NCBI GenBank assembly: GCA_021307315.1
Contig: JAJSPD010000003.1
Span: 248,001 to 312,000 of the forward strand
Direction: 5' to 3'
DNA from: Bisporella sp. PMI_857
Taxonomy: Eukaryota > Ascomycota > Leotiomycetes > Helotiales > Helotiaceae
DNA: 64,000 nt
Position numbers and translations under genes: made by a program. Positions within the stretch are counted from its first letter, which is position 1; every line of letters begins with the position of its first letter. Positions 47,339-58,960 of this stretch are shown one piece after another. Under the pieces are notes generated by a model. That model did no database searches, was not told the origin of the DNA, and was given only the letters and a program-made list of their open reading frames with translations.

Positions 47339-50103
47339 ATGTATCCTTCGCAACATTCCGAGCCTCTCCTGTCTGAGGATGAGAAATTCGACAATGAGAT
47401 TCCCGACCTCCCAAGGCGCTCTAAATGGAGCAAGAAAGGCATGGCATGCGTCGCGTCAGTGGTATTAATGGCTGCGTTGTTTCTTGTAGTTGGAACCACA
47501 GCCTGGGTGGCGAAAACGCCTGACGTTACACCCATGTCAGATAAACCAGCAGAGGAATGGCTTGCTAGAACCAGAGCAACAGGCGATACGTACTTGCTGG
47601 GAGTGGGAAAAGCAGACATTACGGGGTATGGAAAACTGGAGCGGTTTTGATGGTCATGACTAATTTGACACAGGCCCGTTGTTGAGATTAATTTCATGGT
47701 GAGTAACGAATGGAAGCAAAATGAGAAAAATCTTTATTCAGGTTCTCAGCTGAGCGGGAACTTAATACACACGGAAATCAGCTGCTAACAATATATAAAG
47801 GGCTATGCCGATAGTTCTCAAGTCGGTACCGGACTTCGTCAAAGAATTTACTCACGTGCTTTCATCGTTGGAGACGTGAACAATGCTGCCAATCGCTGGG
47901 TATATCTTGTGCTTGATACTGCTAACGGCGACACCGCCGTTCGAAATGGCATTCTTGAAGGTGTCGCTGCTCTTGGTTCGGCTTATTCTGTCTACGGCCA
48001 AAGCAATATTGCTGTGACTGGAACGCATTCCCATTCTGGACCAGGTGCTTGTGAGTATCACATCTTTAGATCATAATATTGAGCATCTGTTCTCCAGATC
48101 ATGGCAATAGGCAATCTGTAAAGGAAATTTCGCAGAAACGTAGCTAATACGGATAGGGTTGAATTATCTCCTGCCACAAATTACCAGCATGGGATTTGAT
48201 CAGCAATCCTACCAAGCAATTGTTGATGGCGCAGTCCTCTCTATCAAGCGGGCTCATGAGTCTCTTGCCCCCGGCACATTAGCCATTGGTGAGACTAACG
48301 TAACAGACGCAAATATCAATAGAAGTCTTTATGCCTATTTGAACAATCCAGCGTCAGAGAGAGCGAAGTATACTGACAACGTGGATAAGACCGTCACTGT
48401 ATTGCGATTCAAGCGAAACTCTGATGGCCTGAACCTTGGCATACTTGCTTGGCACGCCGTTCATGGCACCAGTATGCTTCAGAACAACACACACGTCTCT
48501 GGGCAAGTAAACTCAACAATTAGATCTTGTGCTGAGCTAACATTCCTTCCAGAGATAACAAGGGTGTTTCAAGTTATTTGTTTGAAAAGGCCGTAGCTAC
48601 TGAGAACCCAAACTTCGTAGCTGCATTTTCTCAAGCGAATGTTGGAGATACAACGCCTAATGTTGGAGGAGCTTACTGTGATGACGGATCAGGATTGCAA
48701 TGCAAGCTATCAGACAGCACATGTGGAGAGACTAACTACACGGCTGGAACCTCCCAAGCTTGGTCAGTGCTCGCCTTACCTGTGCTTACAAACACAACTA
48801 ATACTTGCCAGTCATGGACGAGGTCCTGTCTTCCAAGCTCTAGACCTTGGTGTATCCAGTTGCTACGAGATCGGAAGAAGAGTTTTTGCAGGGACCAAGA
48901 CACTCTATGTAAGTCGATCTTCGATCTTCTGCATTCTCGTTTGTGATCACAAACTTACTTCGCTTGTAGGACAACTTTGATGCTCGCTCAACTCCCGTCA
49001 CGGACTCAAGTGTCAAGGCTTATCATACATTCCAAGACATGACATTCTTTCAATTCCCTCTTCCTAATGGAACCCAAGCTCAATCATGCCCCGCGGCCCT
49101 GGGATTCTCCTTCGCTGGAGGAACCACTGATGGTCCAGGATTCGCTGATTTCACCCAGAACACACCTGATACCGCTAACCCAAATCCTTTCTGGTCAATT
49201 GTGGGAGGCCTCCTGTCAACACCAACTCCAGAACAGAAAGCCTGCCACTCCCCGAAGCCCATTCTTCTGAATGTAGGGCAAATGTCGACGCCATACGCTT
49301 GGACGCCAAATATCATTGATGTCCAAAGTTTTCGCGTTGGACAATTTATCATCATTGTCTCGCCTTCCGAGGCAACCACAATGGCTGGCCGTCGCTGGCG
49401 CGATACCATTGCTGCCGCAGCCGTCAGCACTGGTATCACTAAGTCCACTCCTAAAGTTGTCCTCGGCGGCCCAGCAAACACATATGCCCACTACGTCGCC
49501 ACCCGCGAAGAATATGCCATTCAGCGCTACGAAGGAGCATCCACGCTCTACGGTCCTTCTGAGCTAGATGCTTATATCCACCTCTCCCTCAAGAATCTCG
49601 GCTTCCTCTCTGCTACAAACACCAGCACAGTCCCTACAGGACCACTTCCACCTGATAATAGGGAGGCAAGTAGAAGCATTAGTATTGTGAACAAAAACGG
49701 TGTTGTGTGGGACAATCCCCCTTCAGGGAAGAGTTTTGGGGATGTTCTCGTTCAGCCAGCTGCTACCTATAAAATCGGATCGGTCGTAAATACTACCTTT
49801 GTCGGTGCCAACCCACGCAACAATCTGAGGCTAGAGGGTACATTCACAGCAGTCGATCAACTAGTGAGCGGAGCATGGAAACAGATCCGAAGCGACTACG
49901 ATTGGAGTCTAGTTTATACGTGGACACGAACCAATGTTATCACTGGCGAAAGCCAGGTGGTTGTTAGTTGGGAGACTGGGGCAATTGATGGTGTAGGGCC
50001 AGGAACTTACAGGGTCAGGTATATCGGGGATCGCAAGGTACCAATATTAGGGACGATCGTAGCGTTTACAGCAACGAGTTCAACTTTTACGTTGACAAAT
50101 TAA
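47339..50103 (+). CDS. Neutral ceramidase
   Basis: Seven exons: 47339-47625, 47674-47698, 47801-48050, 48157-48502, 48553-48762, 48812-48908 and 48970-50103 (782 aa). Signatures of neutral/alkaline ceramidase are YLLGVGKADITGPVVEINFM, then GYADSSQVGTGLRQRIYSRA, GTHSHSGPGAWLNYLLPQIT (zinc His and the catalytic-loop region) and the HGRGPVFQ block. It hydrolyses ceramide to sphingosine and fatty acid. Exon 2 is only 25 bp. Intron 4 has a GC-AG boundary (donor GCAAGT); no GT site gives the right phase. The N terminus has a single membrane segment after about 35 cytosolic residues (MACVASVVLMAALFLVV), predicting a type II membrane enzyme rather than one with a cleaved signal peptide. Confidence 0.92.
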
Positions 50104-50510
50104 GTGAAAAATGATGGGAACGCGTAATGCTTATGTATTGGATAATGAAGAGAATTGGGTATATAATGAGAGCAATAAGCGTAAAATTTTATATGTGCTG
50201 ATGAATACTGGACTTGAAACGAGTTTGTAAGTAGGGATTGACCTAGACTTGATGAATCTTATGATTGACATCGAATCCAAATACAGAAGGGCAAAGACGT
50301 CAAGAGAACACTTTGTGTCACCAACTGTTTGAGATTCTTATTGAGCATTACTCTGTACGTAGATAGTCACAACATGCCAGCATAATCATACATTCTAAAG
50401 TAGACGCCTGTAACGCCGTCCAATATTCCCTCTTACATTGGTACGCCCTTAATTCCTGGTCCGTAATAGCATGTGTACAATCATGATTTATCGTCCATTT
50501 CTTCATCTCC
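50104..50510. other. Convergent 3' intergenic region
   Basis: About 400 bp between the stop codons of the ceramidase and NSE1 genes, expected to hold both terminators. No gene is seen. Confidence 0.5.
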
Positions 50511-51607
50511 TTACTCATCTTCATTTTCGTCTTCATCCGGCTCTTGCTCCCTACCTCTCCTACCCCCATCCCGCCCGGTACGCATTGGTGGCGAAGACAT
50601 AGTCTCTTCTTTCTCCTCCTGCTCTTCTTCTACTTCGTCCCTCGTCCTTCTCCTGACAGCCCCAACTCCGTTTCTCCTCTTCTCTCTCAGATACTCTTCT
50701 GTTCTCGTGATGCACCTCTGTCCCACATAATGCCGATCCTCTATCCACTCCGTCTTACATTTCGGACATTGCTTATTCGGTTTCGACTTCCAAAACGCCC
50801 CTAAACAAACATCATGCAGCCTCATCGGGCATTCCACCTCGGCGCACCTTTGTCCTATCGTCACAATCTCTTTACACGCCTCACAAAACTTGATCTTTTG
50901 TCCGCCTTCCTCTTCCTCCTCCTCATTAGAATTATACGTCGCGACCAGCCAACCCCTTAGCTCCATCAACGCCCGCGGAGTAAGCGAGTAATAGCTATCC
51001 CTACTCAACTCCAGCCAGCCCTCTCCCACCAACTGACCTAAACACTTCTCAGCCTCTTGAACCGTCAACCCCCTGCCTTCCTGCATCCCCTCCTCCACAT
51101 CCTCCCTCCTCGGCTTCACAACCTCCTTCTTCAGCGCCTGCATCGACGTGATCGCCATCACCTCCCTTCTCTTCGTATTATACGTTTCGAACATCGCATC
51201 CAGCACCCGTTTGATGTACCCGATCTCCTCGGGGGAATGCGTGGTCGCGAGCTGGGTCATCGCGTCCGACTGCAGGTTGGTGACAGCCCAGATGCGGGTT
51301 TTCGTGAGCTGGTGCTGCGCGGAAGAGATTTCGTAGTCGAAGGGGGAGAGCGCGCTGTTGGCGGCTGCGATGTAAGTTGCGAAGTCTTGGGAGGTCACGT
51401 TATCGGCGTCTACGCGGCGGCCTGGGGGGTGTTAATTGAGAGGGAGAGGATCGGGGGTGGAGAAAAGGCACCTTCTTGGATGGAGAAGATTTCGGCGAGG
51501 AGGAGTTGGCCTTCTTTCATGGTTATGGTGCCGCGGGCCATGACGGCTTGGAGGAAGGCTCGGTTGCCATTGTTGTAGTGGCTGTGGTCACCTTCGTCAT
51601 CGGACAT
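50511..51607 (-). CDS. NSE1: SMC5-SMC6 complex subunit NSE1 (RING-like E3)
   Basis: Exons are 51607-51472 and 51421-50511 (348 aa); the 50-bp intron splits a Gly codon before RRVDADNVTSQDF. The N-terminal winged-helix part begins NGNRAFLQAVMARGTITMKE, typical of Nse1, which packs against Nse3. The C-terminal zinc finger is CEACKEIVTIGQRC, ECPMRLHDVCLGAFW and CPKCKTEW, a C4HC3 variant RING that serves as a ubiquitin ligase domain. The last 70 residues are Arg/Glu-rich and disordered. Nse1 acts in DNA repair and replication-fork stability. The open frame extends 64 codons upstream to an earlier ATG (51799), but the family N terminus fits 51607. Confidence 0.9.
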
Positions 51608-52106
51608 GTTGGAAAGGTTGAAATGTAGTTTTGTAGATACTGGAAAAATAATTTGGGGATGGGTGCCTTGGTTGAGCATTTGGGTGACGCGACGAATGGC
51701 GGGGACGCGTTTTAGCGTGCGACCAGGGGATCTGACGGTGGCGTTGAAGAATGTTCCATCCAGAATGCACGCAATATGATCTTCGTCACCAGAGATCATT
51801 TCCAGAATTCATAATGCAGGCTATCATATCATGAGGCTTATTTTTCAGTAAAATCTGGCCTTCCTCAACCAATCCGAGCACTTAAATTCTCCCTGCAGCA
51901 GAAGTCTATGGACCTTGTGACTTCAGAGGGGGAAACAGTTCTGCACCAATCTTTCGGAATGACCGGCCAAACACAGAATAGGTGAGACGTGGGAAACGAA
52001 TTTATTATTGCTAATTAGGAACCTGAACCCAGCAACTACTACTGTCCTGCAACTTGTTTTCCAACAGCAAATCACTTCTGCAACATCCTCGAAAATATTT
52101 CCTCAC
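51608..52106. other. Intergenic, NSE1 promoter side
   Basis: About 500 bp before NSE1, including a 64-codon in-frame extension of NSE1 (51608-51799) that is more likely leader than protein. The remainder is the 3' flank of the DUF427 gene. Confidence 0.5.
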
Positions 52107-52572
52107 CTATTCCGTAGTCACAGTCACTATATTCTTATCTGATGACCGGAGAAGTCAGTGCTCATCTATTGGATATCTAGGGGAGAAGAATACGCACAAA
52201 AGGCAACATGATCCTTGATATTTGCAGCCTTTTCCTTAGGGGTTGGATAATACCACGCCGCATTCTTGAACTCGGTTTCTACATTGCATCAGCAACGACG
52301 CCACATTCTTGATTGTCTCTCAACGACGACATACTCTCGACATTGATGGTGTAGTAACTTGCATCTCCCTTCCATGGACAGTGGGTGCTGTGGTCTGTCT
52401 TGCTCAGGAATGAGGTATTGACCGAGCTTGGCGGGAACTGAGTGTGGTTCAGTAAGTGTAAATGGAGATACTCAGAAGAACTGACATAAACGTTGCCCTC
52501 CACAAGCTCATAGTTGTCGGTTTCCGCAATGGTGCGGCCCCCGATGGTCGCTTTTGCTTTTCCTTCGACCAT
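52107..52572 (-). CDS. DUF427 protein, 100 aa
   Basis: Four tiny exons: 52572-52486, 52437-52335, 52278-52198 and 52138-52107. All phases agree and the spliced protein matches the DUF427 pattern throughout: KATIGGRTIAETDNYELVEGNVYFPPSSV, then HCPWKGDASYYTI, KNAAWYYPTPKEKAANIKDH and a final VAFYKN. No exon alone shows the family, so it is easily missed. DUF427 proteins are small, beta-rich and found in many fungi and bacteria; their biochemical role is not established. Introns are 48, 56 and 59 bp. The first uses a GTCAGT donor. Confidence 0.85.
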
Positions 52573-53321
52573 ATTTTGCGTTTCCTTCGTTATCTCTTTT
52601 CCAAATTCGGAAATTTCTTGGTATTATTGTATCCTCAAGCTTGGTGAAGAAAGTTCTGTAAAGGGCTTTTGAGAAATTTGGGCCGGATACTTAATCATCT
52701 ATTCTGCATTCTTCCTCGAGGTGAGGGGAAGGAGGGGTAGATTAGTAATTGTCACGTGCGATGATGAGCAACCATAACATCATTCGCAATGTATGCATAC
52801 CTTGTCTGGTGTTGCAGTCTTGACTTTGCTATCTGCGTGTCTCGCCATGTGCATGAGAGTTGAGGAAGGATCATCTAGAAGCGAAATATTCTAGATCAGA
52901 TTTACCAGCACAGTTTCCGGATCAGCCCAGACGCACAACCCCAACTCACAAAACTTTCAAAGTAGCTAGATAATCCAATTACTGGAGCAACCTTCATACA
53001 CAAAAAAATAGATCTTATTGTAATTTATTTTACAATAAGCTGACGAAGCCTCACAAGCAACCACTGTATAATGTAGGGAAATTTTATGTAGACAGGTTGT
53101 TTTGATGTCTCAGTCAGGACTACTTTCTGTTTAGACCCCATCATAGAAGTTGGACAAGTGACCACCTTCGTGTTTGACTGACGGCCGACCATCGAAATTG
53201 TTGCCCTACCAGCAAGCCCACCGCTCCTCACAAATCGCAAATGGCTCTATCTCCCATTAAGCCAAAGTTGTCTCCTCCAAGTTTATTCGTTTTCTTTCTC
53301 TGATCTACATCCCTCCAAAAC
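52573..53321. other. Intergenic, promoter of the DUF427 gene
   Basis: About 750 bp. A minus-strand open frame at 53240-53025 shows no family resemblance. Nothing else is seen. Confidence 0.4.
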
Positions 53322-53847
53322 CTACAGTTTCACCACCCCATTATCCGGAAGAAACATCTCAATCTCTTCCGATACGGGTGATCCAGTGTCCTGGGGTTGC
53401 TTGTTGTAGTCTCTGACTGCAATTAAGAAGTCGATCATCGAGCCAAATAGGTCGTTTCGTAGTTGTCCATGCTGAGACAGACTTTGATAAACCGATTAGG
53501 GAGAAATCCGGGGCTTCAGATCATGTTGGATTTCCTGCGGAAGATCCTTGAATTTGTCAAACGTTGAGAGGTGAACTAGATAAATATTAGGTTTTGCAAT
53601 AGGGGCAGTAGATTTGTGCGGGTAACATACTTCCATGGACCTTATATAAGCCTCGAGTTGACCAGATAAGTCCTCTAGTAATTGCAAGTCTTGTCTCAAA
53701 GATGGTGTACAAATCCCGCAAAGACTCCAAGCTGCGAAAATCCAGATGAATATTGCAGCATAGAAGACAGAAAATTATGTAAAGCAACAAGAAGAGGCAC
53801 ATGAAGAAGGTATTAGGGCCATCAATGAATCGGCAGACCATGAACAT
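53322..53847 (-). pseudogene. Membrane-protein gene with an in-frame stop
   Basis: Exon 1 (53847-53631) starts MFMVCRFIDG and has a strong membrane segment (FFMCLFLLLYIIFCLLCC). A canonical 55-bp intron (GTATGT, CCTAAT branch, ATCTAG) joins it in phase to exon 2, which reads HLSTFDKFKDLPQEIQ and then reaches TAA at 53498-53496. The same frame continues directly for 57 more codons (SVYQSLSQHGQLRND ... NGVVKL) to a TAG at 53322. No GT donor is present between exon 2 start and the TAA that could splice the stop out. Either the gene ends at the TAA (about 98 aa) or it carries a nonsense mutation. The family is not recognised; the TFDKFKDLPQEIQ part faintly recalls the start of the fungal 2EXR domain. 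Confidence 0.45.
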
Positions 53848-55022
53848 TATGCCACAGAACAACGAGCTGAAAGTGTACTAGAACTCCTTCGGATAAACCA
53901 TTGTGGTTGTGTAGCATAGAGTAGATGCAAATCAAAACACATGTAGCCCGTAGTTGAGCAACTAGCACGCGAGAAGATGCCTTGCTAAGTTGTTGTGTTT
54001 GGGCTGGCCGATCTAGCCCTCCGCGATATCGAGGCTACAATTATAACACGCCAGTAAGTGCGAAGCACGTGCACGCCTTACACATAACAAATGGTCCCTA
54101 TATTTTTCGCGTTCTAGCAATTTATGGCAGCTGACGTGAGTGCACCGCAGCAACATCGCTCTGTGCTTATTTTTTGTAGCTAATGTTTAATCATCACACA
54201 AAGGCTTTGTTAGGGCTTGCTATAACTGCCACCTCAAATGGTTCTTCGTTTCTTTAAGCACTTTAAAGTATTAAATGTGTTTGTCACATTCGGCATCAAT
54301 ATTTCTCTTTCCCCCCCATATTCTTCGATTCTCAGGATGCTGGAAAATTACAGCACATTAAGATTAGAGTAAAAAGAAAATTTTACAGCAATGCATTGCA
54401 TTAGAGCAAGGTTGTTCTTCTCATTATGCTACTATAATCCGAGGACTACTCACTCCTTCATGTTTTTGTATGCCTTCCCTCCTGTAGGGCAAAGTAATAC
54501 CAAAGCCATGGCCGAAGAATTCGCGTGAGCAGCTTTTTTTTTTAATTTTTTTTTAAATTTTTTTTTAAATTTTTTTTATATTCTGACCGTAGTTTAAGTG
54601 CAATACTATCATATATGCTGCTTTCCTTTCTAAAACAGAATTGCAGAAAAGAAGAGTTCCAATTATGTACGGTTTGTCTTTAACAAGCTTAGTCAGGATA
54701 GGGGTCTCGGCTAAATCTTGCACTTTATCACATGTCGCTTGTTTATTAGGAATGGGCTTCCCCTTCCCAAAGAATGATTCCTTCTCCTTCTCATATTTTT
54801 ATTTTAGCCGGGTTAAGATATTCTCTTGGTCATTCTCTCTCTGTAACGAGAGTCACATTATTTTCAATTCACAACCACCGTTACGCTCGGAGAATCAATA
54901 TGGACCCTTGTCTGATGCAACCTTATCACGTCATTATGAATGCATCCCACTCATGGGTTCATGGAATTCTTCTCAAAGTTTCATTTCGACCTTAACCTCG
55001 ACAATCAGACCTGCCAATAAGC
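53848..55022. other. AT-rich intergenic region
   Basis: About 1.2 kb between two divergent loci. It has a T-rich tandem tract at 54534-54580. An open frame at 54641-55060 overlaps the real AKR start and shows no family resemblance. The last 300 bases should be the AKR promoter. Confidence 0.45.
54534..54580 (+). repeat. T-rich tandem tract
   Basis: Four runs of 8-10 T separated by two or three A, a period of about 12 bases. Probably a simple-sequence microsatellite or nucleosome-excluding tract upstream of the AKR gene. Confidence 0.8.
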
Positions 55023-56075
55023 ATGTATCTCCTTACTGCGTTGAGCATGCTCTGGACTAGCATAGCGTTGCCTGTGCTTGCATACGATTCTCTCCAACAA
55101 CCTATCCTTGGCTCAAGACCTCCCTTGCCTCAGCCACTAAGTGGGTTTGGAACGTGGAACCTAAACCTCTCTCCAGAGAACACTACAAAAGCAGTGTCTT
55201 TCGCAATCCAAGCCGGCTACCGTCAAATTGACGCCGCTGCCATCTACCGAAATGAGGTAGCCGTTGGAAAAGGGATTGCTGACGGACTAAAGAAGGCAAA
55301 TATCACGAGGCAAGAATTATGGGTCACATCAAAGCTCTGGAATGACCAGTAAGCTTCTTCCACCATAAAAGAAGAGGGTGCGAAGTGGTAGCTAATGAAC
55401 TACAGTCACGGGAATCTTGCTTTGGCCGAAGAAGCATTGGAGAAAACTCTCAAGGACCTTGGTCTTGACTATCTCGATCTGTACCTCATGCACTGGCCAG
55501 TAGGCGCTGTTAGAGAAGACAAGAAAGCACCGTACGATTACGTCGAGACCTGGCGCTCTCTGACGGCCCTTCCCAAGAACAAAGTTCTCAATATTGGAAT
55601 CTGCAATTTTTCACCGGCTCAGCTCGAAAAACTGATCGGTGAAACCGGAATCAAGCCTTTTGCTCATCAAATGGAGCTTCATCCATACCTACAGCAGAAT
55701 AGCTGGCTCGCAACCCACAAAACCCTTGGTATCTCCGTGACGGCGTATTCGCCGCTCGGAAACTCCAACCCAATTTACGACGGCAGAAATACGCTTCCGC
55801 CGTTGCTGAAGAATGAGGATGTCCTTGAGATCGCAGCTAAAGTAGGGTGCTCTCCAGCTCAGGTCGTCTTAGCGTGGGGGATTCGTCGGGGTACATCTGT
55901 AATCCCGAAATCTGCTCACGAGGACCATATTGTGGAGAATTTGGAGGCACAGAACTGTAAGCTCAGCGCTGAGGATTTGGCAAAAATCAGTTTGATAGGA
56001 GAGAAGCATACGAAGAGATTCAGCGACCCCAGCAAGAACTGGGGAGTCAAACTCTTTGAAGGGCTTGAACATTGA
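55023..56075 (+). CDS. Aldo-keto reductase with N-terminal signal peptide
   Basis: Exons are 55023-55348 and 55406-56075 (331 aa); the 57-bp intron splits a His codon. The catalytic tetrad is visible: Asp and Tyr in YRQIDAAAIYRNE, Lys in WVTSKLWND, His in YLMHWPVG. The C-terminal cofactor block is GTSVIPKSAHEDHIVENL. AKRs reduce aldehydes and ketones with NADPH. The first 20 residues, MYLLTALSMLWTSIALPVLA, form a clear signal peptide, unusual since most AKRs are cytosolic; the enzyme may enter the secretory pathway. No internal ATG near the barrel start would give a cytosolic form. It converges with the MFS gene 270 bp downstream. Confidence 0.88.
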
Positions 56076-56345
56076 AAATCCTTGGATTTTTGAAGAGTAT
56101 CCGTTAAACTGCGAGCCTGGATGACTCAAATACTGGTCAGAAGTTTGATATATTACCATACTGATCGATGGTTTAAACATATGTGATTATTTGTTCCATT
56201 AATGGTAGTTCACTAGGTGGGGAATATCATCATTTGAAAGCACTTCACAGCAAGAGTTTACAGAACTTTGGATGTACGAAGCTGGAGGTTGTATAATTCG
56301 TCCCGCTACAGGAGAATATTAAATAGTGGTATAAAATACAGTGTC

Positions 56346-58221
56346 TCAAGATAAAGTCTCCTTCGTTGCTGATGTGTCATCGTTGCCTCCGGTCACTTTC
56401 CCTTGGAGCCTTCTTGCAACATCGTTCGTGTTATATTCCTCCACGTTAGGACTTATTACAGCGGCCACCAAAATGATAGCACCGAATGGGAGTGTGCAGA
56501 GGAACAAAGTTCTGAAGGACATCGAATAGGCGTGCTTGACTGCATGTCCGACTGCAACTCCAATTTCTGAATTGAAACCTGGCACAGCGGTGAAGTTGCC
56601 AGTAGCGATTCCAGCAAAGAGCGCTGGGAGCGAATCGGCAGGAAGGCCGGCCCCTGTGGCCGCAGGAACAACATATGTTGGCAGATGTTTCGGGAGCTCA
56701 TTTGTAAGAATGGTCAGATAAATCGAGGTTGCGATACTGGAACATGCTGTTCGGATAGAGCCTAGGACACCGGCAACCAGTCCAATGTCCTCAGGCTCCC
56801 ACACAAGAGCCATCGAAGACAGCGTCAAGTTCTCAACGTATCCCGCGGAAACTGTAGCAATCAACAGGAAAGTTACCGTTCTGCCCCTAGAGTATTCGTT
56901 GACGGAAGCCATCGCGGCAGCAAACGTTACCATGATCACGGAAGCAACGGTCATCTGAATCTTCATCCGAGGGAGGAAACGAATCCCGAAACCACCGGCT
57001 ATCTGGCCGAGGAGAAGTCCCCCTCCCACAGCACAAGATAACCAACCGATTTCTGCTACATCTGCTGTGAAAAGTGCTCCGCAAAGGGTTGGCCAAATCA
57101 CTGTCATGGAGTAGTACACCATCGCGCCGATACTAGCACAAGCCACAATCGCAACATACTTGATGTTTCTGAAGAGTGACATGGGGATAAGTGGCGCCTC
57201 TACGCCGCTGTATGCTTCGTAAAAACCAAAGCCGATCAAGGTTGCGATGCCCAGGATAAGTGTGCAAAGGACCTGTTTTGAGCCCCACGGATATGCTTGC
57301 CCGCCCCAGTTAAGACCGATTAAGAACAGAACCAACCCTGCGGAGAAGAGAAAGATTCCAATAAAATCTAGAGTCTTGAGCTGGCGCATTATCGATTTAC
57401 CTCCGACGTGCAGCTGCTGGTACCTAGGCGGGAAGTAAAAGAAGAAATAGGCAGCTGCGGCAACAAAGTTGATAATGCAGCCGAGAATATAAGACCACCT
57501 CCACTGCAGGGCCGTGCTCTCATAAAAGGATCGAGCGACTGGGGGACCAAAGACAGCGAAAGGAATCGACGTGGAAAGCACGAGCGCGTTGAATGGTCCT
57601 CGCTGCTTATTTGGCACGAGCTCTCCAATGATGACGCTGAAGGAGAGCTGACCAGCAGCTGCGAGACCATTCAAACAATTCGTACCAATAAGTTGATTGA
57701 CTGATTGTGCCGACGCTCCGATAATGTTCCCAACAAGAGCCATGATTGAGGATCCAATGAAGAACCATCGACGGCCAAAAATGTCAGAAAGGCGACCCAC
57801 CAATGACAGTCCGATTGTAAATCCCAAGGTCCATGATAAAGCTACCCAAGTGATGTTGGGACTTCCACCCAGCGCCTCATTTATTAGAGAGAGGGTGTTT
57901 GCCGGCAAAACCCATCCCAAGTAGCCCGAGATTTGGGCAAGGCATGTTGCCTAAATTTCTATCAGTTGCAGTCAGGAGACGCAATGAGAAATGGCTTACA
58001 ATCATTGTCCCTACAAACCCTTTACTCCAGTAATACCCAGCGGGCATCTCCTCGTACAGGCCACCCACCGCTTCTTGTGCAACAATGTCTCTATTATGGA
58101 GGACGATAGAAGGATGAGGAGCATGTATGCGGTGGCCAGCCTCATGGCCGCCTTCAACATCATCTTGACGCTCAAGTTGATGGTCAAGGACAACGTCCGT
58201 CTTCTCTGGAGTCGAGGTCAT
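56346..58221 (-). CDS. MFS transporter, TRI12-type (14 TM)
   Basis: Exons are 58221-58000 and 57950-56346 (608 aa); a 49-bp intron lies in the first membrane segment. The signature VGRLSDIFGRRWFFIGSSIMALVG and the motif LIGELVPNKQRGP are typical of the TRI12/siderophore-drug:H+ antiporter branch (DHA2-like, 14 membrane segments). The N terminus of about 70 residues is acidic and cytosolic; the C terminus is short and Thr/Glu-rich. The first model member exports trichothecenes, but most relatives transport unknown compounds. It lies between an AKR and an SDR gene and may export or import their substrate or product. No toxin-synthesis gene is present in the window. Confidence 0.88.
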
Positions 58222-58960
58222 GATGGCTGCTTGACCGATTCTTTCCAATAGTCTATACAAGGAAGCGAAGCAGTCAACAAAACGAGGGGTTGAACAGAAC
58301 CAAAACAGTTCCAGATGGGGTTTGACATGAACGTAACTTTATAGCCATGTCGCAAATTCCCATCTCAAGATTTCGATGACCCATGGAGTGCTCTTTTGAT
58401 CCGAGACTAGACCAGGGAGGCTTGAACGGCATCGAGAATGCCCACTTCCCCGCCGCGGCTCCCCCGGACATCCTGTTACCAGCCTCAGCATCCGTCCCAC
58501 ATGGTTTCATACGGGCCATGCAGCATGAATCAGTCAAACCTGAGGTGAGCCATTCTTTTGAGGCGCTACAATGTCGGGTTCAGGTTGTGAATGCGTGGAA
58601 ACAAGGCTCATTGGTTGCTGCTTTCGCTTAGATAACCCCTTGAGGAATTTTCGTTTCGCTAAGGTAGCAGTTAGAGGATATACTTTCCCGTCTTCTGGAG
58701 GCAATGACTCGTATCGACATGTTCCAGGCTTCATAGACTACCAGCAATATGGATGGCTGAATTTTAATTGCATAGGCTCATTCTAGTGAGTTGAACCGGG
58801 CGGGTCTAGCCCGATCCCCTGGTTTGCGAAGAGCTTCCCGAACTTCCCTAGAATTTTAAACCTTCGGAAGACACGCTACTTCATGGCAGACACGAGCATT
58901 GCAAATGGCATATTGTCTTATATAAGATACGAAGATTAAAAAAATTAAGCGTGATAGATT
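58222..58960. other. Intergenic between MFS and SDR genes
   Basis: About 740 bp between two minus-strand genes: MFS promoter and SDR terminator. Open frames on both strands at 58274-58786 show no coding features. A GC-rich patch lies near 58790-58830. Confidence 0.45.

Noticed and set aside
50473..51578. Plus-strand open frames opposite NSE1
   Set aside because: Shadows of the NSE1 coding strand.
54641..55060. 139-codon open frame overlapping the AKR start
   Set aside because: It overlaps the AKR signal peptide in another frame and has no recognisable features.
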